DNA of 35,162 bases from Desulfurococcales archaeon (GTDB taxonomy: Archaea; Thermoproteota; Thermoprotei_A; Sulfolobales; Ignicoccaceae): assembly GCA_027081755.1 (NCBI GenBank), contig JALWJF010000138.1, positions 1-35,162 of the forward strand, written 5' to 3'. Shown one piece after another: positions 22,918 through 30,344 of this stretch. Both the position numbers and the translations under genes were made by a program. Each line of letters begins with the position of its first letter. The first letter of the stretch is position 1. The notes under the pieces were generated by a model that was given only the letters and a program-made list of their open reading frames with translations, was not told the origin of the DNA and ran no database searches.

Positions 22918-23108
22918 ACCTCTTCCTCTTCTTCCTCTTCTATTAACTCTTCTTCTATTTCCTCCTCTTCCTCGTACTCTTCTAAGCCTTCTTCTTCTAG
23001 CTCCATCTCTTCTTCCTCCTCCATAATTTCGTCGACTTCTTCGTAATCCTCTTCCTCATATGGTTCATCGTATAGTTGCGCCTCTATTTCCTGATATTCA
23101 TCGACCAT
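22914..23108 (-). CDS. Extremely acidic 64-residue protein, unknown
   Basis: I do not recognise a family. By my count 36 of 64 residues are Glu and 4 are Asp, with no Lys, Arg or His at all, giving a net charge near -40. The first 27 residues are mixed (MVDEYQEIEAQLYDEPYEEE), and the rest is almost pure Glu with scattered Leu, Ile, Met, Tyr and Val that could give one face of a helix. Its stop overlaps the GTG of the downstream glycosyltransferase gene (GTGA), and a TATA-like box lies about 36 bp before its ATG. Both favour a true gene. It may be a charge partner for a basic surface. A pure purine-tract artefact is the alternative. Confidence 0.6.
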   Translation of the reverse strand: MVDEYQEIEAQLYDEPYEEEDYEEVDEIMEEEEEMELEEEGLEEYEEEEEIEEELIEEEEEEEV

Positions 23109-23140
23109 TCTGTTGCCCTAGCTCGGAATCCATTGATAGG

Positions 23141-23147
23141 GTTAAAT
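23141..23147. promoter_or_regulatory. Candidate bidirectional TATA element, acidic protein-GT-C / DedA
   Basis: GTTAAAT (ATTTAAC on the other strand) is the only TATA-like block in the 73-bp gap. It is about 36 bp from the ATG at 23108 (minus) and 38 bp from the ATG at 23182 (plus). Neither gene has a clear ribosome-binding site, as expected for short-leader or leaderless transcripts. This element also argues against the longer DedA start at 23146, which would lie inside it. Confidence 0.45.
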
Positions 23148-23181
23148 GCGTGAGGCAGAAAGAAGGTGGGAAAGAAGAAAT

Positions 23182-23904
23182 ATGACCGATCCACTAACGG
23201 CAATCTTGCTACAAGCCAGCAATCTCATCGATAAGTATGGGGCTTTAGGTGTCTTTTTAATATCTTTCTTAGGTAACGCTATACCCTACTTGTCTATGCC
23301 ATATCTAGCACTAATCGCTGCTCTGGCTATGAAAAAAGGTCTCACTTTGTGGGATATGGTGGTATGGTCCGTAGTTGGTGGTTTGGGGGCCGCGATAGGC
23401 AAGGTCATCGTATACCTAACTGGATTAGGAACGTCTGAACTGTTACCAGAAAAAGTGAAGACTAATTTAGAGATATTTAGCAGAATTGCGCAGAGAGGTA
23501 TCTTCATAGCTATATTCTTATTTGCCGCGCTCCCCTTGCCAGACGATGTACTCTATATTCCTTTGGGGATAGCCAGATATCCCTTACTAAAATTCTTTAT
23601 AGCAGTATGGATAGGAAAGGTCATTATCACTTTTTTAAGTATTGTTTTTGGTCAGACATACTCTGCTGTAATGCAAGAATACAACATCTCCTTTAGTAGG
23701 AGCGTTATAATACTAATAGTAATTACTGCCGTGTTAACGGTAATAATTGGTAGGATGGATTGGATAAGGATAGGTCTAGCGCTCTCCGAGAGGGGCGCCG
23801 GTTATGCATTGGTTGTCGCCGGTGACGAGTTCCTAAAGGCCTTAGGTATTAAAAAACTTATTGAGATAATCAAGGGTTCCTCTTCTTCTTCGAAAAGCCA
23901 GTAA
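23182..23904 (+). CDS. DedA/VTT-family membrane protein
   Basis: Member of the DedA (VTT, SNARE-associated) family of lipid or phosphate-lipid flippases and membrane-homeostasis proteins. The 240-residue protein has about five hydrophobic segments; the re-entrant loop region GNAIPYLSMPYLAL, the GLGAAIGKVIVYLTG helix start, and FAALPLPDDVLYIPLGIARY, the conserved proline/aspartate signature of archaeal members. A cytosolic C-terminal helix ends in a Ser-rich GSSSSSKSQ. I choose ATG 23182 (MTDPLTAILL) because an upstream ATG at 23146 overlaps the predicted TATA box. Its 3' end overlaps the opposing ABC permease by 35 bp. Confidence 0.82.
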   Translation: MTDPLTAILLQASNLIDKYGALGVFLISFLGNAIPYLSMPYLALIAALAMKKGLTLWDMVVWSVVGGLGAAIGKVIVYLTGLGTSELLPEKVKTNLEIFSRIAQRGIFIAIFLFAALPLPDDVLYIPLGIARYPLLKFFIAVWIGKVIITFLSIVFGQTYSAVMQEYNISFSRSVIILIVITAVLTVIIGRMDWIRIGLALSERGAGYALVVAGDEFLKALGIKKLIEIIKGSSSSSKSQ

Positions 23905-25228
23905 TGAGTATTTCGCTCTCAAATATTTTTACAGTTATTGCCAAGAGGATCGCCGTTATTGCCAGCATTGCTAACACATTCTCGATTACACCTATCCAAG
24001 ATCCTTTCAAAGCTTGATCTATTGCGATAACTGCATACGTGTGGGGAATCATATAGGCTAATATCTTCGCAGTTAAAGGTAAAGTATTTATATTAGAATA
24101 CATCGCGTAGAGGATTATTAAGAGTGGTATCATTTGTACGAATCCTCCTATGGATTGAGCACTCCTTACACTATCGGTCAAAGATACTATAGGCATTAGC
24201 AAAGCTGCTGTTGAAGCGACTACTAATAGCATTACAAAGCCATGTAATGCAACTATTCTAGGATCCAGAGTTAGTGTGAAAGTGGGCATTCCTTTTACTG
24301 TGGTCATGGCTAGCTGGGTGTTTATTGTCTGAATATAGAATATTAGACCTACTACGTCAGCAACAGCTGCTAACAACCCCAAGACTATCGAGGCAGTAAA
24401 TTTACCTAAGACTATGTCCCTCCTAGAAACTGGAGATGCTAGAAGCGTCTCGAGCGTCTTTCTTTCCTTTTCACCAGCTATAGAATCTGATATGAAGGCT
24501 AGCACTGGGACGCTCACGTAGAATATTGAGAAGAGCAAGAGCTTTGCACTTAGCATCTTGCCCAGTTCAGCTGCACTTATCTTCTTTCCAGTAACGCTCA
24601 CGTATTGTGTCTTTATCACGATTGGGCTTAGGACAGCTTCGGGAGAGACTTGAGTTGCGTTGCAGCAAGCCAGAAGTATAGAAACTCTCTCCCTAGCAAA
24701 GTATTGTTTTGATATCAAATTCAAGGTTGTTATTAGTGTCTGGTAAACTTGGGTTGAGCCTATACCTAAGCTAGATGGACCTGCCCTATAGAAGACCGCC
24801 ACATACGTCACATTAAAGCTTGCAGGATCAAGTGTAAGCAGTTTTTCGCTGAAGTCCTTTGGTATTATGACTAGTATGTTATAGCTTGGAATGCTCTTAG
24901 GTACACCATTTATTATTATTACCTTAGCATTCGGACTAACTTTCTTCACAGTTTGGGCTAACATCTTTGCAACTTCTAAACCTAAATTAACCCTTTGGAG
25001 CTCCCTTCCTTGTACGAGAGGTATCGGTTGTATAAGTAATGCAGGAACTTCAGAACCTTTGTCTTCATTTATTATAACCACTCGAACCGGCGTACTCTTT
25101 TGTGCAAGAACTAATAGCTGTGCCATTAAGGGCAACATTATAGCTGGTAGTATAACTGCCGTGAGTATTGTTTTTCTGTCTCTCGATAAGTCCTTAAGTT
25201 CCTTCCATACGACTGACTTAAGCCCCAA
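23870..25228 (-). CDS. ABC-2 type transporter permease (NatB-like)
   Basis: Membrane subunit of an export ABC system. The 452-residue protein has the ABC-2 layout: a cytosolic amphipathic helix (VVWKELKDLSRDRKT), first membrane helix (about 22-42), a large extracellular domain of about 200 residues, then five helices in the C-terminal half, with FISDSIAGEKERKTLETLLASPVSRRDIVLGK as the conserved coupling segment. Similar proteins export sodium or peptides, but the substrate is unknown. The start is TTG at 25228 with GAGGTGA upstream, overlapping the end of its ATPase by 11 bp, so the pair is one operon. Confidence 0.88.
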   Translation of the reverse strand: MGLKSVVWKELKDLSRDRKTILTAVILPAIMLPLMAQLLVLAQKSTPVRVVIINEDKGSEVPALLIQPIPLVQGRELQRVNLGLEVAKMLAQTVKKVSPNAKVIIINGVPKSIPSYNILVIIPKDFSEKLLTLDPASFNVTYVAVFYRAGPSSLGIGSTQVYQTLITTLNLISKQYFARERVSILLACCNATQVSPEAVLSPIVIKTQYVSVTGKKISAAELGKMLSAKLLLFSIFYVSVPVLAFISDSIAGEKERKTLETLLASPVSRRDIVLGKFTASIVLGLLAAVADVVGLIFYIQTINTQLAMTTVKGMPTFTLTLDPRIVALHGFVMLLVVASTAALLMPIVSLTDSVRSAQSIGGFVQMIPLLIILYAMYSNINTLPLTAKILAYMIPHTYAVIAIDQALKGSWIGVIENVLAMLAITAILLAITVKIFESEILITGFSKKKRNP

Positions 25229-25961
25229 CTCCCTTCACCTCTTTCACCGCTTTAACGAAAGCTTCTTCTAGATTCTCAGCCCCGAACATCTCTTTGAGCT
25301 CTTTTGGAGTACCAATACTAATTATTCTTCCGTTAGCTATGAAAGCAACCCTATCACAAAGGTACTCTACTTCTAACATGTTGTGAGAGGACAATATTAC
25401 GGTGGACTTCGATTTTCTGACGAATTCCTTTATGACCTTCCTAACATTTATAGATGAGTAGACGTCTAAGCCAGAGGTAGGCTCATCTAATATCGCAAGC
25501 TTGGGTTTTACCATTAATGTCCTAGCCAGTGCCAACCTCCTCCTCATACCTTTGCTGTACGTTTTCGTTAACCTATTTATGGCATCACCTAAATCAGCTA
25601 TCTTTTTTCCTTCCTCTATCATTTCTATCATATCTTTTTTATCCTTTGCATATAACATCGCAAAGAATTTCAAATTCTCATACCCGGTTAACCTTAAGTA
25701 GACGTCACTCTCTTCCGGAAGGTAAGATATTATCTTCCTTGCTTTAGAAGGTTCCTTTACAACATCTATATCCCACACCCTTACGTGACCTTTATCAGGT
25801 TTCAATATTGTACTTATTATTCTCAAAGTAGTGGTCTTACCCGCTCCGTTAGGTCCTATCAAACCAAATATTTCTCCTTCTTCGACCTCGAAGGAAACCC
25901 CCTTTAAGACGATCTTGCTCCCAAAAGATCTCCAAAGATCCTTGACCTCAACGGCACTCAA
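25218..25961 (-). CDS. ABC transporter ATP-binding protein (NatA/CcmA-like)
   Basis: Energy-coupling partner of the downstream ABC-2 permease. The 247-residue protein has Walker A GPNGAGKT (36-43), a Q-loop region LPEESDVYLRLTGYEN (with Glu replacing the usual Gln, as in many ABC-2 ATPases), the signature YSKGM (135-139), Walker B LAILDEP (155-161), the D-loop SGLD, and the switch His in LSSHNMLEVEYLCDR. The start is TTG at 25961 with GAGGGG upstream. It is divergent from the unknown gene at 26061 across 99 bp. A role in cytochrome c maturation alongside CcmB is possible but not indicated by gene order. Confidence 0.92.
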   Translation of the reverse strand: MSAVEVKDLWRSFGSKIVLKGVSFEVEEGEIFGLIGPNGAGKTTTLRIISTILKPDKGHVRVWDIDVVKEPSKARKIISYLPEESDVYLRLTGYENLKFFAMLYAKDKKDMIEMIEEGKKIADLGDAINRLTKTYSKGMRRRLALARTLMVKPKLAILDEPTSGLDVYSSINVRKVIKEFVRKSKSTVILSSHNMLEVEYLCDRVAFIANGRIISIGTPKELKEMFGAENLEEAFVKAVKEVKGVGA

Positions 25962-26017
25962 CCTTTACGCCCCTCGGAACTTATCTTATTTGGGTAATAA
26001 TCGAGCAAGTACCGCTC

Positions 26018-26024
26018 TATATTA
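26018..26024 (+). promoter_or_regulatory. TATA box for the gene at 26061
   Basis: TATATTA lies 37-43 bp before the ATG at 26061, placing the transcription start near 26047. The longer in-frame start at 26031 would fall upstream of that, so the box supports the shorter start, which also has AGGGG (26049-26053) upstream. Confidence 0.45.
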
Positions 26025-26060
26025 GCTGAGATGTATGAGTTAAGCCTTAGGGGCCGCTCG

Positions 26061-26687
26061 ATGAGTTTGGTCGCTGCAAGGATAAAGGAATTCCTAGAAG
26101 AGTATGGTGAGAGGGCGGCCCTCATCTTGCGTTCGGCCCTAGAGGTTTCTGACGAATATAAGGCAAGTGGGAAGAATGCCCTAGGAGACTTCGATTATAA
26201 AGGTTTAGTTCAGAAGCTCAAGTTAAAAGGAATTAATTACAATCCATCCCCTCTATTAAGAAAGCTCGAAAGAGAATACGGAATAATAGAAACCACATAT
26301 AAGTCAGAGAAACAGCACTGGTGGAAATTCATAGACGAGGAAGCGATAAGAGATGTCCTAGAAGGAGAAGAGGACATTGAGGATCCAAAACTCATAATGC
26401 TTAAGGTTCAAACTTCTGCCTTAGGCATAGGCGAAATTAAGGACAAGCTCAAAAAACTTGCAAGCAAGAAAAAGTTAAACGCCGCTGAGAGGAAATGGTT
26501 CAAAAACTTTGCATTTGAAACCTTACCTCTAATAGTAAGGATAGTTGAAGTTACGATAGAAGAGGGCTACGAGGACCCGGAACTTATGGAAGCAATTAAA
26601 GTATTGAAACTTTCCATGAAGGTAGCCAACAAACTTAAGGCAAGGAACGTACTCCCCCTTGAGATCGGAGAAGAGATAAATCCTTAA
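26061..26687 (+). CDS. Uncharacterised protein, possible winged helix
   Basis: I do not recognise a named family. The 208-residue product is soluble and mostly helical. Residues about 10-95 contain several helices, then NPSPLLRKLEREYGIIETTY followed by QHWWKFIDEEAI. This resembles a recognition helix and beta wing, so a DNA- or RNA-binding winged helix is plausible. The C-terminal half has long Lys/Glu-rich helices (LKKLASKKKLNAAERKWFKNF, LSMKVANKLKARN). Start chosen at ATG 26061 from the AGGGG and TATA positions. It overlaps the convergent MobA-like gene by 53 bp, the largest convergent overlap in the window. Confidence 0.7.
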   Translation: MSLVAARIKEFLEEYGERAALILRSALEVSDEYKASGKNALGDFDYKGLVQKLKLKGINYNPSPLLRKLEREYGIIETTYKSEKQHWWKFIDEEAIRDVLEGEEDIEDPKLIMLKVQTSALGIGEIKDKLKKLASKKKLNAAERKWFKNFAFETLPLIVRIVEVTIEEGYEDPELMEAIKVLKLSMKVANKLKARNVLPLEIGEEINP

Positions 26688-27345
26688 GTACATGATCCTC
26701 AATAATCTTTAATCCATATTTCCTATAGAGTTTCAGTTCTTGTACGGATGATTGGAACGGATTGAAATTAGCTTCAAATAACACTATCTTACTGCAAGGT
26801 TTACCTTTTATCTCCTTTGTCAAGAAGGATAGCGGCGTATTCAAGTGAGCCCACTCTATATGGTTCCTGGTCAGAAGCTCAGAACCAACAAGAGCCACTT
26901 TGCCTCCAGCCCTCACGAAATCAGTTATTCTTAATGATCTACATTTTTCCTTCTTCATCCATCTAAACTTACCTACATCTCTTAAATAGAGAACCGAAAA
27001 CTCTATACTGCCTTCAAACAAGGGCATGGCTACATCAGCTTTGAGTACGTTTGCATAAGAAACCAGCATCTCCAAGGTTTCAAACTTTAACCAAGGCATA
27101 TCTCCGGGTACTACCAAAACTTCTCCATCAAGCTCTAAGATTGCGCTGGCCGGACCTTCCCCTCTATCTATTACACAAGGTCCATTCCAATAGAGTCTAC
27201 ATCTCTCTTTGCTAGTGGTTAGCAGGAGGTCAGGTCTTACGTTTTCTATTACTCTCTCTATAGCAGTCCTCCCATCAACTATGGCTAAGAGCTTGTCCTT
27301 ACCAAACCTTTTGGATTTACCTCCAGCCAGTACTGCTATTATCAA
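26635..27345 (-). CDS. MobA-like molybdenum-cofactor guanylyltransferase
   Basis: Would attach GMP (or another nucleotide) to molybdopterin. The 236-residue protein has the nucleotide-binding LAGGKSKRFGKDK (6-18) and VVPGDMPWL (78-86, metal-binding Asp82), both typical of MobA and of related sugar-nucleotidyltransferases. About 50 C-terminal residues go beyond the usual MobA length. The weak conservation between the motifs leaves other NTP-transferase functions open. The start is TTG at 27345, inside the 3' end of the GNAT gene (29-bp overlap), so the two are co-transcribed. The molybdate/tungstate transporter operon 5 kb away fits a Mo/W-using cell. Confidence 0.72.
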   Translation of the reverse strand: MIIAVLAGGKSKRFGKDKLLAIVDGRTAIERVIENVRPDLLLTTSKERCRLYWNGPCVIDRGEGPASAILELDGEVLVVPGDMPWLKFETLEMLVSYANVLKADVAMPLFEGSIEFSVLYLRDVGKFRWMKKEKCRSLRITDFVRAGGKVALVGSELLTRNHIEWAHLNTPLSFLTKEIKGKPCSKIVLFEANFNPFQSSVQELKLYRKYGLKIIEDHVLKDLSLLRSQGGVRSLP

Positions 27346-27844
27346 TTTCTTTCACCATAAGATATGCATCTTCTCCATCCATATAATAGAAGGGTAAGAT
27401 CCTGACTATTTTATAGCCAAACTTTTCGTAAAGTTTGATCGCTCTCGAGTTTGACACTCTTACTTCTAAATAGCTGATATCAAAACCATCTTCTCGAAGC
27501 CTATTCAAATATTCTTTAAGTAAGCTGGAACCTATACCCATGCCTTGATACTTCCTAGATACTGCTATTGAAAGTAAATGAGATACCTTCTTTCCATTCT
27601 CAATATATCTTCTTATATCAGATGAGGGAGGTACTAATGGGTTTCTTCCATCAACCATAGACATTAGATAGCCGACAACGTTTCCCTCATATTCTGCAAC
27701 CAAAAAGTATCTCTTCCACTTCTTCCATACAAAATGGAAGAATCCGTACGGGTAGTTCTCTGGAAGCTCTGCTCTATTTATCGACATCACCTTCCTTAGA
27801 TCGTTCTCGGTAGCTTCTCTAACTATAATTGCCAGCGACATCAT
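27317..27844 (-). CDS. GNAT acetyltransferase, Ard1/RimI-like N-terminal acetylase
   Basis: Transfers acetyl from acetyl-CoA, probably to protein N-termini. The 175-residue protein has REATENDLRKVMSINR at the start, LPENYPYGFFHF (the substrate-binding helix segment of archaeal Ard1-type enzymes), and the acetyl-CoA binding loop RKYQGMGIG (97-105) with the Q/R-x-x-G-x-G pattern. NSRAIKLYEKFGYK, the conserved C-terminal helix, follows. I choose ATG 27844 because a longer start at 27886 lies within the predicted TATA box. It overlaps the MobA-like gene downstream and is divergent from coaBC. Confidence 0.85.
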   Translation of the reverse strand: MMSLAIIVREATENDLRKVMSINRAELPENYPYGFFHFVWKKWKRYFLVAEYEGNVVGYLMSMVDGRNPLVPPSSDIRRYIENGKKVSHLLSIAVSRKYQGMGIGSSLLKEYLNRLREDGFDISYLEVRVSNSRAIKLYEKFGYKIVRILPFYYMDGEDAYLMVKEIDNSSTGWR

Positions 27845-27884
27845 GGGCTCTACGGCCTCTGGTAAGGGGAAGACTCCGAAGGAC

Positions 27885-27895
27885 AAAAATTTAAC
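27885..27895. promoter_or_regulatory. Candidate bidirectional TATA element, GNAT-MobA / coaBC
   Basis: AAAAATTTAAC is the only AT-rich block in the 80-bp gap between the GNAT gene (ATG 27844, minus) and coaBC (TTG 27925, plus). It lies about 46 and 35 bp from the two starts. AATTTAA can be read as a TATA box from either strand. Confidence 0.45.
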
Positions 27896-27924
27896 TCAAA
27901 GTACACACGAAGGGTCTCAGTGAC

Positions 27925-29121
27925 TTGGAAGGACACCCAGTGGAGGAGATAAGGGGAATTAAGTGGAATTCACTAAACAACAAGGAAATAATATTGGGAG
28001 TTAGCTACAGTGTAGCCATATACAAATCTATAGATGTCGCCCGAGATCTCATAAAGAGAGGGGGGAAGGTCAAAGTTGTAATGACTGAAGAAGCAAGCAA
28101 GATAGTTTCACCGGAACTATTCCATTGGGCGACAGGAGAGGAGCCCGCTTGGAAGCTAAGCGGCAAAACAGAACATGTAACCTTAGTAAAAAGAGCATCT
28201 TCAATAGTAATTGCTCCAGCAACCCTCAGAACCCTTTCGGAGATAGCTTACGGAATAGCTGAGAGCCCCGTTTCATTGGTTGCAGTAAATGCTAGGGGAT
28301 ACGCTAAGCCTGTAATACTATTCCCAGCTATGCACATAGGCATGCTCAAGAGCCCTCAATACGAAAGAGCAACGAAACTCCTAAAAGAGCAAGGTTACCT
28401 CATCTTCCCTCCTCTTGTAGAAAGAGGCAGAGTGAAGTTTCCCGAACCAGAAATGATAGCGAACTTAGTTGAAAGCATTACCTTAAGAGGAAGGGATTAC
28501 GAAGGAATAAGAGCCCTAGTTACCTCTGGACCCACAAGAGAATACATAGACACCATAAGGTTTATCTCAAACCCCTCGAGCGGAAAAATGGGAGCCTCCA
28601 TAGCGTGGGAACTCTTCGCAAGAGGTGCACACGTTAGGGTTGTGCACGGTCCCTCAAAAGCTGTCTATCCTCCCTGGGTAGAGAGTATCGAGGTGGAGAG
28701 TACTGAAGAAATGGCAAAAAAATCATCTGAAGGAGAGTACGACGTAGCCTTCTTTGCAGCAGCTCCGGCTGATTACAAACCGGAGGAGCGCTTTAATGGG
28801 AAGCTAGATTCGGAGGAATGTATAACTCTAAAGTTGGTTCCCACGCCAAAGGTAGTTAAGTCCGTTAAAGCAAAGGTAAAAGTCGGGTTCACCGCTGTTG
28901 TAGGAGAAGACGTAGTGGATATGGCATTTAAGAAGTTAGAAAAATATGACTTCGATATGATAGTTGCTAACCGAGTGGACAGGAAAGATATAGGATTTAC
29001 ATCCGATATGAACGAGGTACTGATACTCCACAAAGATGGTAGGGTGAAGCACGTACCAAAACTCCCGAAGCTTCTAGTGGCTAGGGCAATAATCGACGAA
29101 GCGTTGGGGCTGTTAAAGTGA
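27925..29121 (+). CDS. coaBC: Bifunctional phosphopantothenoylcysteine synthetase/decarboxylase
   Basis: Joins 4'-phosphopantothenate with cysteine (CoaB), then decarboxylates the product (CoaC) in CoA synthesis. The 398-residue protein has the flavin-binding CoaC domain (22-185: LGVSYSVAIYKSIDVARDL; His84 in HVTL as catalytic His; PAMHIGMLKSP). The CoaB domain (about 195-398) includes LVTSGPTREYID, FISNPSSGKMG and VGFTAVVGED. One key residue differs: the decarboxylase motif normally PATANT/PASANT reads PATLRT (98-103), with Arg102 in place of the catalytic Asn. The TTG start at 27925 has weak upstream signals. Overlap with pantoate kinase is 4 bp (GTGA). Confidence 0.93.
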   Translation: MEGHPVEEIRGIKWNSLNNKEIILGVSYSVAIYKSIDVARDLIKRGGKVKVVMTEEASKIVSPELFHWATGEEPAWKLSGKTEHVTLVKRASSIVIAPATLRTLSEIAYGIAESPVSLVAVNARGYAKPVILFPAMHIGMLKSPQYERATKLLKEQGYLIFPPLVERGRVKFPEPEMIANLVESITLRGRDYEGIRALVTSGPTREYIDTIRFISNPSSGKMGASIAWELFARGAHVRVVHGPSKAVYPPWVESIEVESTEEMAKKSSEGEYDVAFFAAAPADYKPEERFNGKLDSEECITLKLVPTPKVVKSVKAKVKVGFTAVVGEDVVDMAFKKLEKYDFDMIVANRVDRKDIGFTSDMNEVLILHKDGRVKHVPKLPKLLVARAIIDEALGLLK

Positions 29122-29855
29122 GACTTCATGTCTCAGCCTTCTGGAAACCTGTATACACCAACTCTCCCATAAGCACTGGCTCCTTAGGAGTGGGTATAGT
29201 ACTTTCTCCCGGTCCTATATGTAGGGAAGGGAGAACTTGGCCAATAGTCGAACCAGCGCTGAAGCTGGGCGGTGGGTTGGAATGTCGCTTACCGGTTCCC
29301 GTTGGAAAGGGTTTTGCAACGTCCGCCTCAATTACATTATGTACAGCTTTAAGGAAGTACCAATTCTGGGAAGGAGTGGCTAGGGCCCACGTGGCAGAGG
29401 TCATCTCAAAGACAGGTCTAGGAGATGTTATGGCAATAGCCCTAGGTAGGGGACTGGTTGTTAGAATAAAGCCCGGTGGGCCAGGTTGGGGAAAGGTAAT
29501 ATCGTTAAAGATCCCTAACGTAGGTCTCGTAGCTACAAGCATTAATGGGAGCTTTAAAGATACTCCATCTATGTTGATGAAGCTTGACGTAGAAAAGGAG
29601 TTTAAAATAGCATGGAGAATATTCATGGAAGGTAAGAATTTTACTTCGTTCTTGAAGGCTGCGCGTAGGTTCTCCGTGGATGTAGGTTTTATGAGTGAAG
29701 ATACTGAAAAGTTATTAGAAATTGAGGGTGTCCTGGGAGGTTATGTTAAGAAATCAGCGTTTATCATCTTCACAAAACCTGAGTATGAGTTCAGAGTGAA
29801 AAGAGAGCTGAGGAAAAGAGGTTTCGAAATTTATAAAGTTCATATCTTTCAGTAA
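29118..29855 (+). CDS. Pantoate kinase (GHMP family)
   Basis: Phosphorylates pantoate, the archaeal route to 4'-phosphopantothenate that replaces bacterial pantothenate kinase. The 245-residue protein is a GHMP kinase, with the ATP-binding PVGKGFATSAS (61-71), STGSLGVGIVLSPG (19-32) near the N-terminus and TGLGDVMAIALGRGLVVRIKPG, a segment typical of archaeal pantoate kinases. The family partner phosphopantothenate synthetase is not in the window. Start GTG 29118 overlaps the coaBC stop, so the two CoA genes form a translationally coupled pair, which strongly supports the assignment. Confidence 0.88.
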   Translation: MRLHVSAFWKPVYTNSPISTGSLGVGIVLSPGPICREGRTWPIVEPALKLGGGLECRLPVPVGKGFATSASITLCTALRKYQFWEGVARAHVAEVISKTGLGDVMAIALGRGLVVRIKPGGPGWGKVISLKIPNVGLVATSINGSFKDTPSMLMKLDVEKEFKIAWRIFMEGKNFTSFLKAARRFSVDVGFMSEDTEKLLEIEGVLGGYVKKSAFIIFTKPEYEFRVKRELRKRGFEIYKVHIFQ

Positions 29856-29884
29856 TTTTATTAGCTACTGATTAGAAGCACCCA

Positions 29885-30301
29885 ATGGGCTGTCCTATGA
29901 ACAAGAATGCACGTTATTTATTGCTTTCATTAGGTTTACTCGTTGTCTTTGGAATTGTTGGTTATTATGCTAGCGCCTCTAGCTCATATATCGATGTCTC
30001 TGAGCTAGTAAAGATGAAGCCAGGCACATATATGGTTAGAGGCGATGTGATCAATTGGACGGTTACCACCATAAATGGCCAAAAGTTCTTGGTACTCCAG
30101 CTGGAAGGCAAGAAAGGGGATAAGATAACAGCACTAGTCCCGGTGAGCTATATAGAACAAAAATACGGCCCGTTGAGTCAAGTCATAATAACTAAGGGAG
30201 AGATGGTGGTAAAGGGACGCTGGGACGGAAGGATACTTCATATCCAAGAAATACTGAAAGGTTGTCACAGTGCATACAACCAGCCTCCGGTCAGCTCCTA
30301 A
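29885..30301 (+). CDS. ccmE: Cytochrome c maturation heme chaperone CcmE (CxxxY type)
   Basis: Membrane-tethered OB-fold protein that carries heme to apocytochrome c. The 138-residue protein has an N-terminal membrane anchor (about 9-31), then a beta barrel (YMVRGDVINWTVTTINGQKF, ALVPVSYIE, GEMVVKGRW). It ends with ILKGCHSAYNQP, giving Cys127-x-x-x-Tyr131, the heme-binding motif known for archaeal and some bacterial CcmE in place of HxxxY. The adjacent ccmB supports the call. ATG 29885 is taken; ATG 29897 (MNKNARYLLL) is possible and would drop the first four residues. A T6 run follows the stop. Confidence 0.82.
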   Translation: MGCPMNKNARYLLLSLGLLVVFGIVGYYASASSSYIDVSELVKMKPGTYMVRGDVINWTVTTINGQKFLVLQLEGKKGDKITALVPVSYIEQKYGPLSQVIITKGEMVVKGRWDGRILHIQEILKGCHSAYNQPPVSS

Positions 30302-30305
30302 AACC

Positions 30306-30311
30306 TTTTTT
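30306..30311 (+). terminator. Oligo-T terminator candidate after ccmE
   Basis: TTTTTT directly follows the ccmE stop in the 43-bp gap before ccmB. Archaeal polymerase can stop at such tracts. If used, it would reduce ccmB expression compared with ccmE. Confidence 0.3.
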
Positions 30312-30344
30312 GAGTTCCTTCTCCTCGTCTCAAGGGTTACATAA

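Noticed and set aside
22796-23026. Plus-strand frame ending in Leu/Pro-rich repeats opposite the acidic protein
   Set aside because: A Leu/Pro repeat is what the antisense of a Glu-codon tract gives, and there is no promoter or ribosome-binding site.
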